64,000 nt of DNA from Microbacterium esteraromaticum (GTDB taxonomy: Bacteria; Actinomycetota; Actinomycetes; Actinomycetales; Microbacteriaceae): assembly GCF_014084045.1 (NCBI RefSeq), contig NZ_CP043732.1, positions 2,232,001-2,296,000 on the forward strand, given 5' to 3'. The position numbers and the translations under genes were made by a program. The notes under the pieces are model-generated. The model was not told the DNA's origin. It saw nothing but the letters and a program-made list of their open reading frames with translations, and searched no databases. Below, one piece after another: positions 9,184-18,161 of the stretch (its first letter is position 1; each line of letters begins with the position of its first letter).

Positions 9184-10422
9184 GTGCTCGATCTCACCGC
9201 AGGCCTGCGTCCGGCATCCGACTCCGAGGCCGCCTGGCGTTCCCCCGAACGGTACTGGGCCTCGCTGACCGAGGCCACCGCCCATCTTCCGGCACCCGTC
9301 GCCGTGATCGACCGTGAAGCGCTGCGGCACAATGCGTTGGACCTGCTGGTGCGCGCAGGAGGCATCCCGATCCGGGTCGCGACGAAGTCCGTCCGCGTGC
9401 GTGCGGTGCTCGACGCTGTGCTCGAGATCCCCGGATACCAGGGCATCCTCGCATTCACCCTCGCCGAGGCGCTCTGGCTCGCAGAGAAGCACGACGACAT
9501 CGTGCTCGGCTATCCGACCGTCGATCGCGCAGGGCTGAGCCGCCTGCTGGCGGACGAGCAGGCGGCATCGCGCATCACCCTGATGATCGACGACCTCTCG
9601 CACCTCGACCTGATCGACTCGGTCGCCGCTCCAGGAGCGCGCCCCGAGGTGCGCGTCGCGATCGACGTGGACGCCTCGCTGCGGTCGCCGTCGCTCGGCC
9701 ATGTCGGTGTGCGCCGTTCGCCGCTGCACTCCGCCTCCGACGTGGCGGCCTTCGCCCGGCGGATCGTGCGGCGTCCGGGGTTCCGGCTGGTCGGCCTGCA
9801 GATGTACGAGGCGCAGATCGCCGGCCAGGGGGATGCCGCAGGAGCCGACGCACCGGTCATCCGGATGGTGCAGGCTCGCTCGCGCGACGAGCTGCGCCGA
9901 CGGCGTGCGGAGATCGCCGAGGCGATGCTCGGCGTGACGCCGCTGGAGTTCCTCAACGGCGGAGGGACCGGATCGCTCGAGTTCACCGGCAGCGACGAGT
10001 CGCTCACCGAGGCGACAGCAGGCAGCGGCCTGCTCGCAGGGCACCTCTTCGACGGCTACCGCTCCTTCCGCCCCGCGCCCGCGGCAGCGTTCGCCTTCGA
10101 CGTCGTGCGCAAGCCGACGGCCGATATCGCGACTGTGCTCGGCGGCGGATGGATCGCGTCCGGCCCCGCCACTGCTTCCCGCCAGCCGCGCCCCGTCTGG
10201 CCCTCGGGCCTGCACACCCTCGGTCGCGAGGCGGCGGGCGAGGTGCAGACGCCGCTGCAGGGCGCCGCCGCGCGCGATCTCCGTGTCGGCGACCGAGTCT
10301 GGTTCCGGCATGCGAAGAGCGGCGAACCCGCCGAGCGGATCGATCGGTACCATCTCGTCTCGGACGGCGCCGTGACAGGCGAGCTGCCCACCTACCGCGG
10401 AGAGGGAAAGGTGTTCCTATGA
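9184..10422 (+). CDS. PLP-dependent amino-acid deaminase/aldolase, alanine racemase N-terminal fold (D-threonine aldolase-like)
   Basis: A 412-residue fold-type III PLP enzyme. The PLP lysine lies in IRVATKSVRVRAVL near residue 62. The barrel continues through VAIDVDASLR and VGLQMYEAQIAG to the phosphate-binding loop LNGGGTGSLEF. A D-threonine-aldolase-like C-terminal beta domain follows. It could be a D-amino-acid aldolase or dehydratase, and the substrate is open. GTG 9184 follows GGGGGAG and avoids reading through the tRNA. Its stop overlaps the next gene by ATGA, so it is coupled to the FAD oxidase. Confidence 0.75.
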   Translation: MLDLTAGLRPASDSEAAWRSPERYWASLTEATAHLPAPVAVIDREALRHNALDLLVRAGGIPIRVATKSVRVRAVLDAVLEIPGYQGILAFTLAEALWLAEKHDDIVLGYPTVDRAGLSRLLADEQAASRITLMIDDLSHLDLIDSVAAPGARPEVRVAIDVDASLRSPSLGHVGVRRSPLHSASDVAAFARRIVRRPGFRLVGLQMYEAQIAGQGDAAGADAPVIRMVQARSRDELRRRRAEIAEAMLGVTPLEFLNGGGTGSLEFTGSDESLTEATAGSGLLAGHLFDGYRSFRPAPAAAFAFDVVRKPTADIATVLGGGWIASGPATASRQPRPVWPSGLHTLGREAAGEVQTPLQGAAARDLRVGDRVWFRHAKSGEPAERIDRYHLVSDGAVTGELPTYRGEGKVFL

Positions 10423-11732
10423 CGCGACCAGGCGCGATCTGGCGGAACTGGGGTCGTACCGCGGCTGTGCGGCCGGTGCGCATGGAGCGACCCCGCTCAC
10501 CCGAGGGCGTGCAGCGCGCCGTGAAGGCGGCTGCCGCCCAGGGGCTCACGGTGAAGGCCGTGGGCGCGGGGCACAGCTTCACCGGGATCGCCGCGGCACC
10601 CGGTGTGCTTCTCGAGCTCGACGACATGCAGGGGCTGGTGTCGGCCGACCCGCAGACCGGGCTGGTGACGCTGCTCGCGGGTACGCGCCTGCACCGCATC
10701 CCCGCACTGCTGAAGCCGTACGGACTGGCGATGCAGAATCTCGGCGACATCGACCGCCAGTCGATCAGCGGAGCCATCTCGACCGGCACTCACGGCACCG
10801 GCGCCCGCTTCGGCGGCATCGCCACCCAGGTGCGCGGTATGACGCTGATCACCGCCGCAGGCGAATTCCTGCGCATCGACGAGAACCGCAACAGCGAGCT
10901 GCTCGCAGGATCCGTCGTCGGACTGGGCGCGCTCGGCATCGTCGTCGAGGTCACGCTGCAGTGCGTGCCCGCATTCGTCCTGCAGGCCGTAGACGCGCCG
11001 GTGCCGCTCGACGAGACCCTCGACACCGCTCACGAGCGGGCGGCGGAGGCAGACCATTTCGAGTTCTACTGGCATCCGCACACCGACGTCGCCCTCACCA
11101 AGACCCAGACCCGGATGCCGGAGTCGACCCGCCGTCGACCCGTTCCGCCCGTGCAGCGCTGGCTCGACGAGAGCGTGCTGTCGAACGGTGTCTTCGGCGC
11201 GTTCTGCGCGGTGAGCAGGGCCGTGCCGGCCGTCATCCCGCCGTTCAACCGCCTGGCCGTGACGCTGACGGGCGATGCGGAGTACTCCGACCAGTCGCAC
11301 CGGGTGCTCGTCCACCACCGCAACGTCCGCTTCCGTGAGATGGAGTACGCGCTGCCCGCCGAGAACCTGGTGCCGGCGTTCCAGCAGCTGCGCGCGCTCA
11401 TCGACGATCGCGGCTGGCGCGTCGAATTCCCCGTCGAGGTCCGCTTCGCGGCGGCCGACGATCTGTGGCTGTCGACGGCGCACGGTCGGGACAGCGCGTA
11501 CATCGCGGTGCACCGGTACTGGCGCGTGGACCCGCGGGAGTACTTCGACGCCGTCGAGCAGATCATGCTCGCCAACGGCGGCAGGCCGCACTGGGGCAAG
11601 CTGCACAGTCAGGGCGCCGAGCAGCTGCGCGAGCGATACCCGCGCTTCGACGACTTCCTCGCACTGCGCGACCGCCTCGACCCCGATCGGCTGTTCGGCA
11701 ACCGCCATCTCGAACGCGTCCTGGGCGCCTGA
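10419..11732 (+). CDS. FAD-binding oxidoreductase, D-arabinono-1,4-lactone oxidase family
   Basis: A 437-residue flavoenzyme of the vanillyl-alcohol-oxidase/ALO superfamily that oxidises sugar-derived lactones or polyols. The PCMH FAD-binding motif VGAGHSFTG is at about 48-56, with the further FAD contact SISGAISTGTHGTG. The ALO C-terminal hallmarks PHWGKLHS and RLFGNRHLERVLG are present, ending the protein as usual in the family. The true substrate in actinobacteria is uncertain. It is translationally coupled to the PLP enzyme upstream, so the two may act in one pathway. Confidence 0.85.
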   Translation: MTRPGAIWRNWGRTAAVRPVRMERPRSPEGVQRAVKAAAAQGLTVKAVGAGHSFTGIAAAPGVLLELDDMQGLVSADPQTGLVTLLAGTRLHRIPALLKPYGLAMQNLGDIDRQSISGAISTGTHGTGARFGGIATQVRGMTLITAAGEFLRIDENRNSELLAGSVVGLGALGIVVEVTLQCVPAFVLQAVDAPVPLDETLDTAHERAAEADHFEFYWHPHTDVALTKTQTRMPESTRRRPVPPVQRWLDESVLSNGVFGAFCAVSRAVPAVIPPFNRLAVTLTGDAEYSDQSHRVLVHHRNVRFREMEYALPAENLVPAFQQLRALIDDRGWRVEFPVEVRFAAADDLWLSTAHGRDSAYIAVHRYWRVDPREYFDAVEQIMLANGGRPHWGKLHSQGAEQLRERYPRFDDFLALRDRLDPDRLFGNRHLERVLGA

Positions 11733-11805
11733 GCGCGGCCTGTCGTCCAGCCGACGCGCAGTGATCCGCGCATAGGATGGATGTCGATTCAAGAGGGGGC
11801 TCCGC

Positions 11806-12372
11806 ATGGAATGGCTGTGGCCGGTACTGATCGTCGTCGGAGTGCTTCTGCTCGTCGGCATCTATCTGTGGTCGACGTACAACTCGCTGGTGCAGCTGAA
11901 CGTGCGCGTCGATGAGGCCTGGAGCGGTATCACCGTGCAGCTCAAGCGTCGAGCCGACCTCATCCCCAACCTCATCGAGACCGTGCGGGGCTACGCCGCG
12001 CACGAGAAGGAGGTCTTCGAGGGAGTCACCCGCGCTCGTGCAGAGACGCTCGCCGCGACCGGCCCTGCGGAGGCAGGTGTGGCCGAAGGTCATCTGCAGC
12101 AGGCACTGCGCAGTCTCTTCGCGGTCGCTGAGGCGTACCCGCAGCTGCAGGCCAGTCAGAGCTACCTGCAGCTGCAGCACTCCCTCGTGGACACCGAGGA
12201 CAAGATCCAGGCCGCGCGCCGCTTCTACAACGGCGGGGTGCGCGAGCTGAACACCAAGATCAAGGTGTTCCCGAACAACCTCTTCGCTCGCGGCCTCGGC
12301 TTCACCGAGCGGGAGTTCTTCGAGGTCAGCGACGACGGGGCGATCTCCGAGCCCCCGCGCGTGCAGTTCTGA
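11806..12372 (+). CDS. LemA family protein
   Basis: A 188-residue protein with one N-terminal membrane segment (about 5-25) and a long helical extracytoplasmic domain. The LemA core reads YNSLVQLNVRVDEAWSGI, then KRRADLIPNLIETVRGYAAHE and the later YNGGVRELNTKI. The biochemical role of the family is unknown. GAGGGGG precedes the ATG and a TAGGAT box lies about 30 bases upstream. It ends at a strong hairpin. Confidence 0.9.
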   Translation: MEWLWPVLIVVGVLLLVGIYLWSTYNSLVQLNVRVDEAWSGITVQLKRRADLIPNLIETVRGYAAHEKEVFEGVTRARAETLAATGPAEAGVAEGHLQQALRSLFAVAEAYPQLQASQSYLQLQHSLVDTEDKIQAARRFYNGGVRELNTKIKVFPNNLFARGLGFTEREFFEVSDDGAISEPPRVQF

Positions 12373-12381
12373 CACGCAGAC

Positions 12382-12411
12382 CGAACGCCCCGTCTATGGA
12401 CGGGGCGTTCG
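12382..12411. terminator. bidirectional terminator between lemA and the AlkZ-like gene
   Basis: A perfect 13-bp stem (12382-12394 and 12399-12411) closes on the tetraloop TATG between the two converging genes. It abuts the stop codon of the minus-strand gene. Confidence 0.8.
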
Positions 12412-13674
12412 TCATTCCCGCGGGTGCACGTGGCGCTCGACCGCGGTGTCGGCGCCGTGCAGAGCGTGCGCGAGGGCATCCGCCGCATCTCCCCATCCCG
12501 ACACGCTGATCCGCTCGAGTCCCTGCCACAGCGCGGCGAGGACGAGCTCGTCGGCGATGCGCGCGGCGTCTTCCGCGGGGCGCGCATGCGCCTCCCACCA
12601 CGCCGACTGCACCCGCAGCGTCGAAGACGCCCGATCCGCTTTCAGGTCGGCTCTGCCGACCACCCGGTCGCCCACGAGCATCGGCAGGGAGTAGTACCCG
12701 TACCGGCGCTTCTCGGCCGGGACGTAGATCTCGATCCGGTAGTCGAAGTCGAACACCCGCAGCGCCCGGTCACGGAACCACACCACCGGATCGAACGGCG
12801 TGAGCAGCGCGGCGCGGTCGATGCGGCGGGGCAGCACCGCGTCGCGATGGCGCCAGGCCGGGATCGGCCTCCCGCCGCGATCCCATCCGCGGACGACGAC
12901 CGGCTCGAGCTCACCCGAGTCGACGAGATCCGAGACAGCCGCGCGCACCGCCGACTGATCCCTCAGACGGTAGTAGTCGTTGAGATCGGCGACCGTCGCG
13001 ACGCCGTACGAGCGCGCGGCCCGCCTCACCAGCTCGCGCACGGCGTCTTCTCTGGGGATCACGTGGTCGCGCACCTCGGCCGGGATGATCTGCTCGGCGA
13101 GCCCGTAACGGCGCTCGAAGCCGACACGGCCCGCGATCGCGACCTCGCCGCAGCGCCAGAGGTGCTCCAGGGCGATCTTCGCCTCGTCCCAGTCCCACCA
13201 CGAGCCCCGCTCGCGCGGAGCGTCGTCTCGCAGGTCGGCCGGACGAAGCGGTCCGCGGGTGCGAAGCTCGTCGCGCACCCAGTCGAGGGTGCGGCTGTGG
13301 GCATGCATCCAGCCGCCTGGGCGTGCCGCCCGCTCGCGCCAGTCCTGCATGCGGAATCCCCACACCGCCCAGTCGGCGACGGGCATGAAGGTCGCCTCGT
13401 GAGCGAGGTACTCGACGTAGTGCGTCGTGCGCGACACGAAGGTGCGATCGAGCACGGCCGGGTCGTAGGCGCCCAGCCGCGAGAACATCGGCATGTAGTG
13501 CGAACGCGCGAACACGTTGACCGAATCGATCTGCAGCACGCCCAGCTGCCCCATCGCCCGGTGGAGATGACGGGCCGCCGCCGCATCCGGTCGGCGTCGG
13601 GAGAAGCCCTGCGCCGCGAGGGTCATGCGACGCGCCTCGGCGGCGCTGAGGGTCTGGGAGGGGTGAACGGTCAC
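12412..13674 (-). CDS. winged-helix DNA glycosylase of the AlkZ/YcaQ (HTH_42) family
   Basis: A 420-residue protein of the family whose characterised members unhook DNA interstrand crosslinks or remove bulky alkyl bases. It has three winged-helix modules. The N-terminal segment QLGVLQIDSVNVFARSH carries the QID signature (residues 48-50) of the YcaQ/AlkX branch rather than the QxQ of AlkZ proper. The C-terminal part has the conserved FDPVVWFRDR and YGYYSLPMLVGDRVVGR. GTG 13674 begins the conserved core. Longer starts would overlap the promoter of the divergent transporter. Confidence 0.85.
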   Translation of the reverse strand: MTVHPSQTLSAAEARRMTLAAQGFSRRRPDAAAARHLHRAMGQLGVLQIDSVNVFARSHYMPMFSRLGAYDPAVLDRTFVSRTTHYVEYLAHEATFMPVADWAVWGFRMQDWRERAARPGGWMHAHSRTLDWVRDELRTRGPLRPADLRDDAPRERGSWWDWDEAKIALEHLWRCGEVAIAGRVGFERRYGLAEQIIPAEVRDHVIPREDAVRELVRRAARSYGVATVADLNDYYRLRDQSAVRAAVSDLVDSGELEPVVVRGWDRGGRPIPAWRHRDAVLPRRIDRAALLTPFDPVVWFRDRALRVFDFDYRIEIYVPAEKRRYGYYSLPMLVGDRVVGRADLKADRASSTLRVQSAWWEAHARPAEDAARIADELVLAALWQGLERISVSGWGDAADALAHALHGADTAVERHVHPRE

Positions 13675-13731
13675 CGCGCCAGAGTATCCGCAGCCGCCGA
13701 CACGCGGCGCGGGGGCGATTCGGGCCGAACG

Positions 13732-13737
13732 TAGAAT
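13732..13737 (+). promoter_or_regulatory. -10 box TAGAAT, leaderless start of the AI-2E transporter gene
   Basis: TAGAAT ends 6 bases before ATG 13744 and there is no Shine-Dalgarno sequence, as expected for a leaderless mRNA. Confidence 0.5.
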
Positions 13738-13743
13738 TGCACA

Positions 13744-14942
13744 ATGAGCGACGACCCCAGACCGAGGTTCCGCAATCCGTTCCGCCACTACCCGCCGGTG
13801 ATCGACCGGACGGTGACCTCCAAGGCGGACGAGTCGGTGCCCGCTCCTCTGCGCGTCACAGCCGCCTACTCCTGGCGGCTGCTGGTGATAGCCGGCCTGA
13901 TCGCGCTGTTCATCTGGCTGGTGATGCTGCTCAAGCTCCTGGTCATCCCGCTGATGGTCGCGATCCTCATCACGGCGCTGCTGTGGCCGGCGTTCCAGCT
14001 CATGCTGCGCGCCCGGTTCCCCGATGGCTTGCGATCGCGATCACCGTGGTCGGCACCCTCAGCGTCGTGACCGGCCTTCTCTGGCTGGTCGTCTGGCAGA
14101 TCCGCGCTCAGCTTCCCGACGTGCAGGCGAAGACGGCGGATGCCATCGGCCAGCTGCGCAACTTCCTGCTCGACGGTCCTCTGCACCTGACCGAGAAGCA
14201 GATCGACGGGTACATCCAGCAGGGCATCGGGCTGCTGAACGAACAGGCCGACCTGCTGCTCAACGGCGCGCTCGCCGTCACCGGGACGGCCGCCCACATC
14301 GTCACCGGGGCGCTGCTCGCGCTGTTCATCCTCATCTGCCTTCTCGCCGACGGCGGCGGCATCTGGAGATGGACGCTGAAGCTCTTCCCGCGCACCGCTC
14401 GCCCGGCGGCCGACGCGGCGGCCCGCAACGGCTGGGCGACCGTCGTCGACTACGCGCGGACGCAGATGTTCGTCGCCGGCATCGACGCGGTCGGGATCGG
14501 AGTCGGCGCGGCCCTGCTCGGCGTGCCGATGCCCATCCCTGTCGCGGTGCTGGTGTTCCTCGGCTCGTTCGTGCCGATCGTCGGCGCCGTCGTGACAGGA
14601 GCGCTCGCGGTGTTCCTCGCGCTGGTCTACAACGGCCCCGTGATCGGGCTGCTCATGCTCGCCGTCGTGCTGCTCGTACAGCAGCTCGAAGGGCACGTCC
14701 TGCAGCCGATCCTGATGGGCTCGGCGGTCAAGGTGCACCCCCTTGCCGTGGTGCTCGTCGTCGCCGGCGGCGCCATGATCGCCGGCATCCCCGGCGCACT
14801 CTTCGCGGTGCCTCTCGCCGCATTCGTCAACGTCGCGGCCGTGACCATCAGCTCGGGTGCATGGCGCACCGGGCAGGAGCCGGCCGCAGAGGATCTCATC
14901 TGGAGCACAGTGCCGCGTGAGCGGCAGAGGAGGAATCGATGA
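13744..14942 (+). pseudogene. AI-2E family transporter (PerM/TqsA-like), interrupted by a single-base frameshift
   Basis: The gene encodes a polytopic membrane protein of the AI-2E/PerM family, whose members include autoinducer-2 and Na+/Li+ exporters. The first part (MSDDPRPRFRNPF... to LMLRARFP) and the second part (WLAIAITVVGTLSVV... onward) are in different frames. They join perfectly if one C is added to the run 14019-14022, giving 399 residues. The family motif region around LGSFVPIVGAVVTG and GHVLQPILMGSAVKVHPLAV is intact. A homopolymer sequencing error is a serious alternative to a real lesion. The end overlaps ilvA by ATGA. Confidence 0.85.
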
Positions 14943-16168
14943 CCGCAGTTCCCAGCCTGGCCGAGTTCACCGCCGCCGCGGAGAGCCTCGCCGGGGTGAT
15001 CTCCCGAACGCCGACGGAGCTGTCCCGTGCCCTCGGCGAGATCCTCGGGTCTCGGGTGATGCTGAAGATGGAGAACCTGCAGCGCACCGGATCGTTCAAG
15101 GTGCGCGGCGCCACGTACCGGCTCTCCCGCCTGACCGAGCAGGAGCGCGCCAGGGGAGTGGTGGCCGCGTCGGCCGGCAACCACGCGCAGGGCGTCGCGC
15201 TCGCAGCGCAGATGCTCGGCATCCCCGCGACGATCTTCATGCCGCTCGGTGTGCCCGTGCCCAAGCTGCTGGCCACCCGCGGATACGGCGCCGAGGTCGT
15301 GCTCGAGGGCGAGACGGTCGCGACCTCGCTGCGGCTCGCCGCCGAGTTCTCCGAGCGGACGGGCGCGGTGCTCATCCACCCGTTCGATCACCGTGACATC
15401 GTGATCGGGCAGGGGACGCTCGGCCTCGAGGTCATCGAAGACGTCCCCGACGTCGACACGGTGATCATGGGCATCGGCGGTGGCGGGCTCATCGCCGGCG
15501 TCGCCGCCGCCGTCAAGGCTGCGGCCGCGGCGGCCGGACGCACGGTGCGCGTGATCGGCGTGCAGGCAGAGAATGCCGCAGCGGTCCCGCCGTCGCTCGA
15601 GGCAGGAAGCCCGGTCGAGATCCAGACGCATCCGACCATCGCCGACGGCATCCTCGTCGCACGACCCGGAGACGTGCCCTTCGAGATCATCCGCGAGCTC
15701 GTGGACGAGGTCGTCACGGTCACCGAGGACGACATCGCCCGCGCTCTGCTCGTGCTGCTCGAGCACGCCAAGGTCGTCGTCGAGCCCGCGGGCGCGGTGG
15801 GGGTGGCGGCGATCCTGGCCGGCAAGGTGCACGACACGGGTGTCACCGTGCCGATCCTGTCGGGAGGCAACATCGATCCCATGCTGCTGCAGCGGGTCGT
15901 CGCGCACGGGCTCGCGGCATCCGGCCGGTACGCGACGGTGCGCATCCCGCTCCCCGACCGACCTGGTCAGCTCGCCAAGGTGTCCGACCTGCTCGCGCAG
16001 GCCGGAGCGAATGTGATGGAGGTGCTGCACACGCGCCACGGGCACGGCCTCCAGATCAGCGACATGATCCTGCAGCTCTCGATCGAGACCCGCGGGCCAG
16101 AGCACACCGAGCTCGCTCTCGACACCCTGCGCGAAGCCGGCTTCGAGCCGGTCATCGTCCCCGACTGA
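14939..16168 (+). CDS. ilvA: threonine ammonia-lyase (threonine deaminase)
   Basis: This PLP enzyme converts L-threonine to 2-oxobutyrate and ammonia, the first step of isoleucine synthesis. It has 409 residues. The PLP lysine is Lys54 in SFKVRGA, the substrate loop is SAGNHAQG, and the phosphate-binding loop is GIGGGGLIAG. A single C-terminal ACT-like domain (from about 325, RIPLPDRPGQLAKV) could bind an allosteric amino acid. The single domain resembles the short or biodegradative (TdcB-like) architecture rather than the two-ACT IlvA of enterics. The ATGA overlap couples it to the transporter. Confidence 0.92.
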   Translation: MTAVPSLAEFTAAAESLAGVISRTPTELSRALGEILGSRVMLKMENLQRTGSFKVRGATYRLSRLTEQERARGVVAASAGNHAQGVALAAQMLGIPATIFMPLGVPVPKLLATRGYGAEVVLEGETVATSLRLAAEFSERTGAVLIHPFDHRDIVIGQGTLGLEVIEDVPDVDTVIMGIGGGGLIAGVAAAVKAAAAAAGRTVRVIGVQAENAAAVPPSLEAGSPVEIQTHPTIADGILVARPGDVPFEIIRELVDEVVTVTEDDIARALLVLLEHAKVVVEPAGAVGVAAILAGKVHDTGVTVPILSGGNIDPMLLQRVVAHGLAASGRYATVRIPLPDRPGQLAKVSDLLAQAGANVMEVLHTRHGHGLQISDMILQLSIETRGPEHTELALDTLREAGFEPVIVPD

Positions 16169-16178
16169 GACGACGGAT

Positions 16179-16216
16179 GCGAACGGCGGGATGCCCCAGG
16201 GCATCCCGCCGTTCGC
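16179..16216. terminator. terminator between ilvA and greA
   Basis: A perfect 17-bp stem (16179-16195 and 16200-16216) with the loop CCAG lies between the convergent ilvA and greA genes. Confidence 0.85.
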
Positions 16217-16238
16217 GTGTGGGGACCAGCTGTGCAGA

Positions 16239-16727
16239 TCAGCCGGTGTAGGTCTCGACGCCGGTGATCTCGACGCTGATCGAACGCCCGTTCGGGGCCT
16301 CGTAGCTGGACTTGTCGCCGACCTTCAGTCCGATGATCGCCTGGCCGAGGGGGCTCGCCTCGCTGTACACGTCGAGGTCGCCGCCGGCTGCGATCTCACG
16401 GCTGCCGAGCAGGAAGACCTCCTCGTCGCCCGCGACCAGAGCGGTGACGACGGTGCCTGGCTCGACGATGCCGCGGCTGGTGGGCGCCTCGCCGACCTTG
16501 GCGGTCTTCAGCAGCTGCTGGAGCGTGCGGATGCGCGCCTCCTGCTTGCCCTGTTCGTCCTTCGCGGCGTGATAGCCGCCGTTCTCCTTGAGGTCGCCCT
16601 CTTCGCGAGCCGCTTCGATGCGGGCTGCGATCTCGTCACGGCCGACGGTGGAGAGGTGCTCGAGCTCCTCGACGAGCCGGTCGTAGGCCTCCTGCGTGAG
16701 GAAAGGTACCTGAGCGTCTGTGGACAC
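16239..16727 (-). CDS. greA: transcription elongation factor GreA
   Basis: This RNA-polymerase secondary-channel factor stimulates cleavage of backtracked transcripts. The protein has 162 residues, the family norm. It has an N-terminal coiled coil with the signature AREEGDLKENGGYHAAKDEQ and tip acidic residues, and a C-terminal FKBP-like domain ending in GRSISVEITGVETY. GTG 16727 is chosen because AGGAG lies 8 bases before it and the length matches. A 36-residue extension would cross the upstream terminator. Confidence 0.95.
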   Translation of the reverse strand: MSTDAQVPFLTQEAYDRLVEELEHLSTVGRDEIAARIEAAREEGDLKENGGYHAAKDEQGKQEARIRTLQQLLKTAKVGEAPTSRGIVEPGTVVTALVAGDEEVFLLGSREIAAGGDLDVYSEASPLGQAIIGLKVGDKSSYEAPNGRSISVEITGVETYTG

Positions 16728-16803
16728 AGCGTGCTCCTTCGTGCGGGCCCCTTCAGGGGCTTGGGGGACATCGGGTCGCGTTGCGGCCCGAGGGATATGC
16801 GAA

Positions 16804-16829
16804 GACGCCCCGGCGTGGGCCGGGGCGTC
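16804..16829 (-). terminator. terminator downstream of the DUF4307 gene
   Basis: An 11-bp perfect stem (16804-16814 and 16819-16829) with the loop GTGG follows the stop of the DUF4307 gene and precedes the greA start region. Confidence 0.7.
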
Positions 16830-16848
16830 GGTCATCTTTCGGATGATT

Positions 16849-17235
16849 CTAGGTGACCCAGCAGGTCTTCACCAAACCGGTGGTCGCCTCGGCGACGGTC
16901 GGGATGCTGACGGCGACGCCCTTGGTGTGATGCTCGCCGCCCGGGATCTCGACGATCTTCCACCCGACTACGCCGAACTCCTCATCCAGTGCCTCGACCG
17001 CGCAGGCGACGTCCGAACCCGGCGAGGCGGTGAACTGGAAGTGCAGCTCGACACTGTGCTCGTCGACCACGGTGAAGCCCAGGTCGTCGGCATCCACCGC
17101 GCTCATCTGCTTCGCCACGATCGTCCAGCCGAGCGCCACGATCGCTGCGACGACGATCGCTCCGAAGACGATCCAGGGGAGGCGACGGCTCGGGGTGCGA
17201 CCGTATCGCTCATCGAGCTCGCGTGCGGTGGTCAC
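16849..17235 (-). CDS. DUF4307 domain-containing membrane protein
   Basis: A 128-residue actinobacterial protein of unknown function. A short cytoplasmic head (ELDERYGR) precedes one membrane segment (about 19-41). An extracytoplasmic beta-rich domain follows with the family marks VELHFQFTASPG, a Cys in CAVEALDEEFGVVGW and a C-terminal LVKTCWV. The two cysteines may form a disulfide outside the cell, which is inference. A GGGAG site precedes the GTG. It neighbours greA, as in many actinobacteria. Confidence 0.85.
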   Translation of the reverse strand: MTTARELDERYGRTPSRRLPWIVFGAIVVAAIVALGWTIVAKQMSAVDADDLGFTVVDEHSVELHFQFTASPGSDVACAVEALDEEFGVVGWKIVEIPGGEHHTKGVAVSIPTVAEATTGLVKTCWVT

Positions 17236-17307
17236 GTCTCTCCCGGGTGTGGACGGCGGATAGGCTGGACTTCCAGGTTATTCGACCTGTGAGGAAAAGG
17301 CGGACCC

Positions 17308-17553
17308 ATGATCCTGTTCGGTGAGAACACCCCGATGCCGACCCCGACGATGACGGTCGACCCGGACTCGGTGACTCCCGGATTCGCTGGCTTCGCGATG
17401 ATCGTGCTGATCGTCGTCGCGGTCGTGCTGCTGATCTGGGACATGAACCGCCGCATCCGCCGCGTGCGCTACCGCGAAGAGGTCCGCCAGGAGCTGGATG
17501 CCGAAGAGGCGGCGCTGCGAGAGCAGGGCGAGGGCGACGAGAGCGGGCGCTGA
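17308..17553 (+). CDS. small single-pass membrane protein, unknown function
   Basis: An 81-residue protein with a Pro/Thr-rich exterior segment (about 8-24), one membrane helix (FAMIVLIVVAVVLLIWDM, about 29-46) and a basic then acidic cytoplasmic tail with RRIRRVRYREEVRQELDAEE. GAGGAAAAGG precedes the ATG and a TAGGCT box lies about 45 bases upstream. I do not recognise a named family. It lies divergent from the DUF4307 gene. Confidence 0.75.
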   Translation: MILFGENTPMPTPTMTVDPDSVTPGFAGFAMIVLIVVAVVLLIWDMNRRIRRVRYREEVRQELDAEEAALREQGEGDESGR

Positions 17554-17599
17554 CACCCGTCCGACGGGGCGCGGACGCCGAACCGTTCCGCCGAACCGC

Positions 17600-18073
17600 T
17601 CAGACGCCTACGCGCTCGAACGCGTCGAGGCTGATGCCCTGACCGAGGATGGTCTTCGACCACTCCTTGGCGCTGTGCAGGCTGTGGTCGCGGTAGTTGC
17701 CGCACTCCACGGCCGAGACCCCGGGCACGTCGCTCCACTCTGCGCTCTCGGCGATGAACTCCAAGCCGCCGCGCACCGCCGCGACGACGTCGGTGACAGC
17801 CGGCTCACCCCAGAAGATGGCGTGGAATCCGGTGCGGCATCCGAACGGCGAGATGTCGATCAGGCCATCGATGCGGTCGCGGACGGCGCTCGCGAGGATG
17901 TGCTCGATGGTGTGCAGGCCCGCGGTGGGGATCTCGCCCTCGTTGGGCTGCACGAAGCGCACGTCGAAGTTCGAGATCGCGTCTCCCTTCGGGCCGTGCT
18001 CGACGCTGATGAGACGCACATACGGCGCCTTCACGGCGGTGTGGTCAAGGGTGAAGCTCTCGACTTCGGCCAT
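17600..18073 (-). CDS. luxS: S-ribosylhomocysteine lyase (LuxS)
   Basis: LuxS cleaves S-ribosylhomocysteine to homocysteine and DPD, the precursor of autoinducer-2, in the activated methyl cycle. It has 157 residues. The metal ligands are His54 and His58 in HTIEH and Cys124 in [10 protein letters not shown]. The general acid/base residues are Glu57 and Cys79 (PFGCRTGF). The annotated AI-2E family transporter about 3 kb away is on the other strand, so a functional link is only speculative. GAGCGAG precedes the ATG. Confidence 0.96.
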   Translation of the reverse strand: MAEVESFTLDHTAVKAPYVRLISVEHGPKGDAISNFDVRFVQPNEGEIPTAGLHTIEHILASAVRDRIDGLIDISPFGCRTGFHAIFWGEPAVTDVVAAVRGGLEFIAESAEWSDVPGVSAVECGNYRDHSLHSAKEWSKTILGQGISLDAFERVGV

Positions 18074-18161
18074 TCTCGCTCCTCGGTTTCGACGGTCGAT
18101 TCGAGCGTATCCCGGGGAGGGGCCGATGGCGCGGGAGTTACCTCGCGCGACGTCGCGGAGG

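Noticed and set aside
17600..18073. luxS with the AI-2E family transporter gene as a quorum-sensing unit
   Set aside because: The genes are about 3 kb apart on opposite strands with unrelated genes between. The AI-2E family name does not prove AI-2 transport, and no Lsr receptor genes are present.
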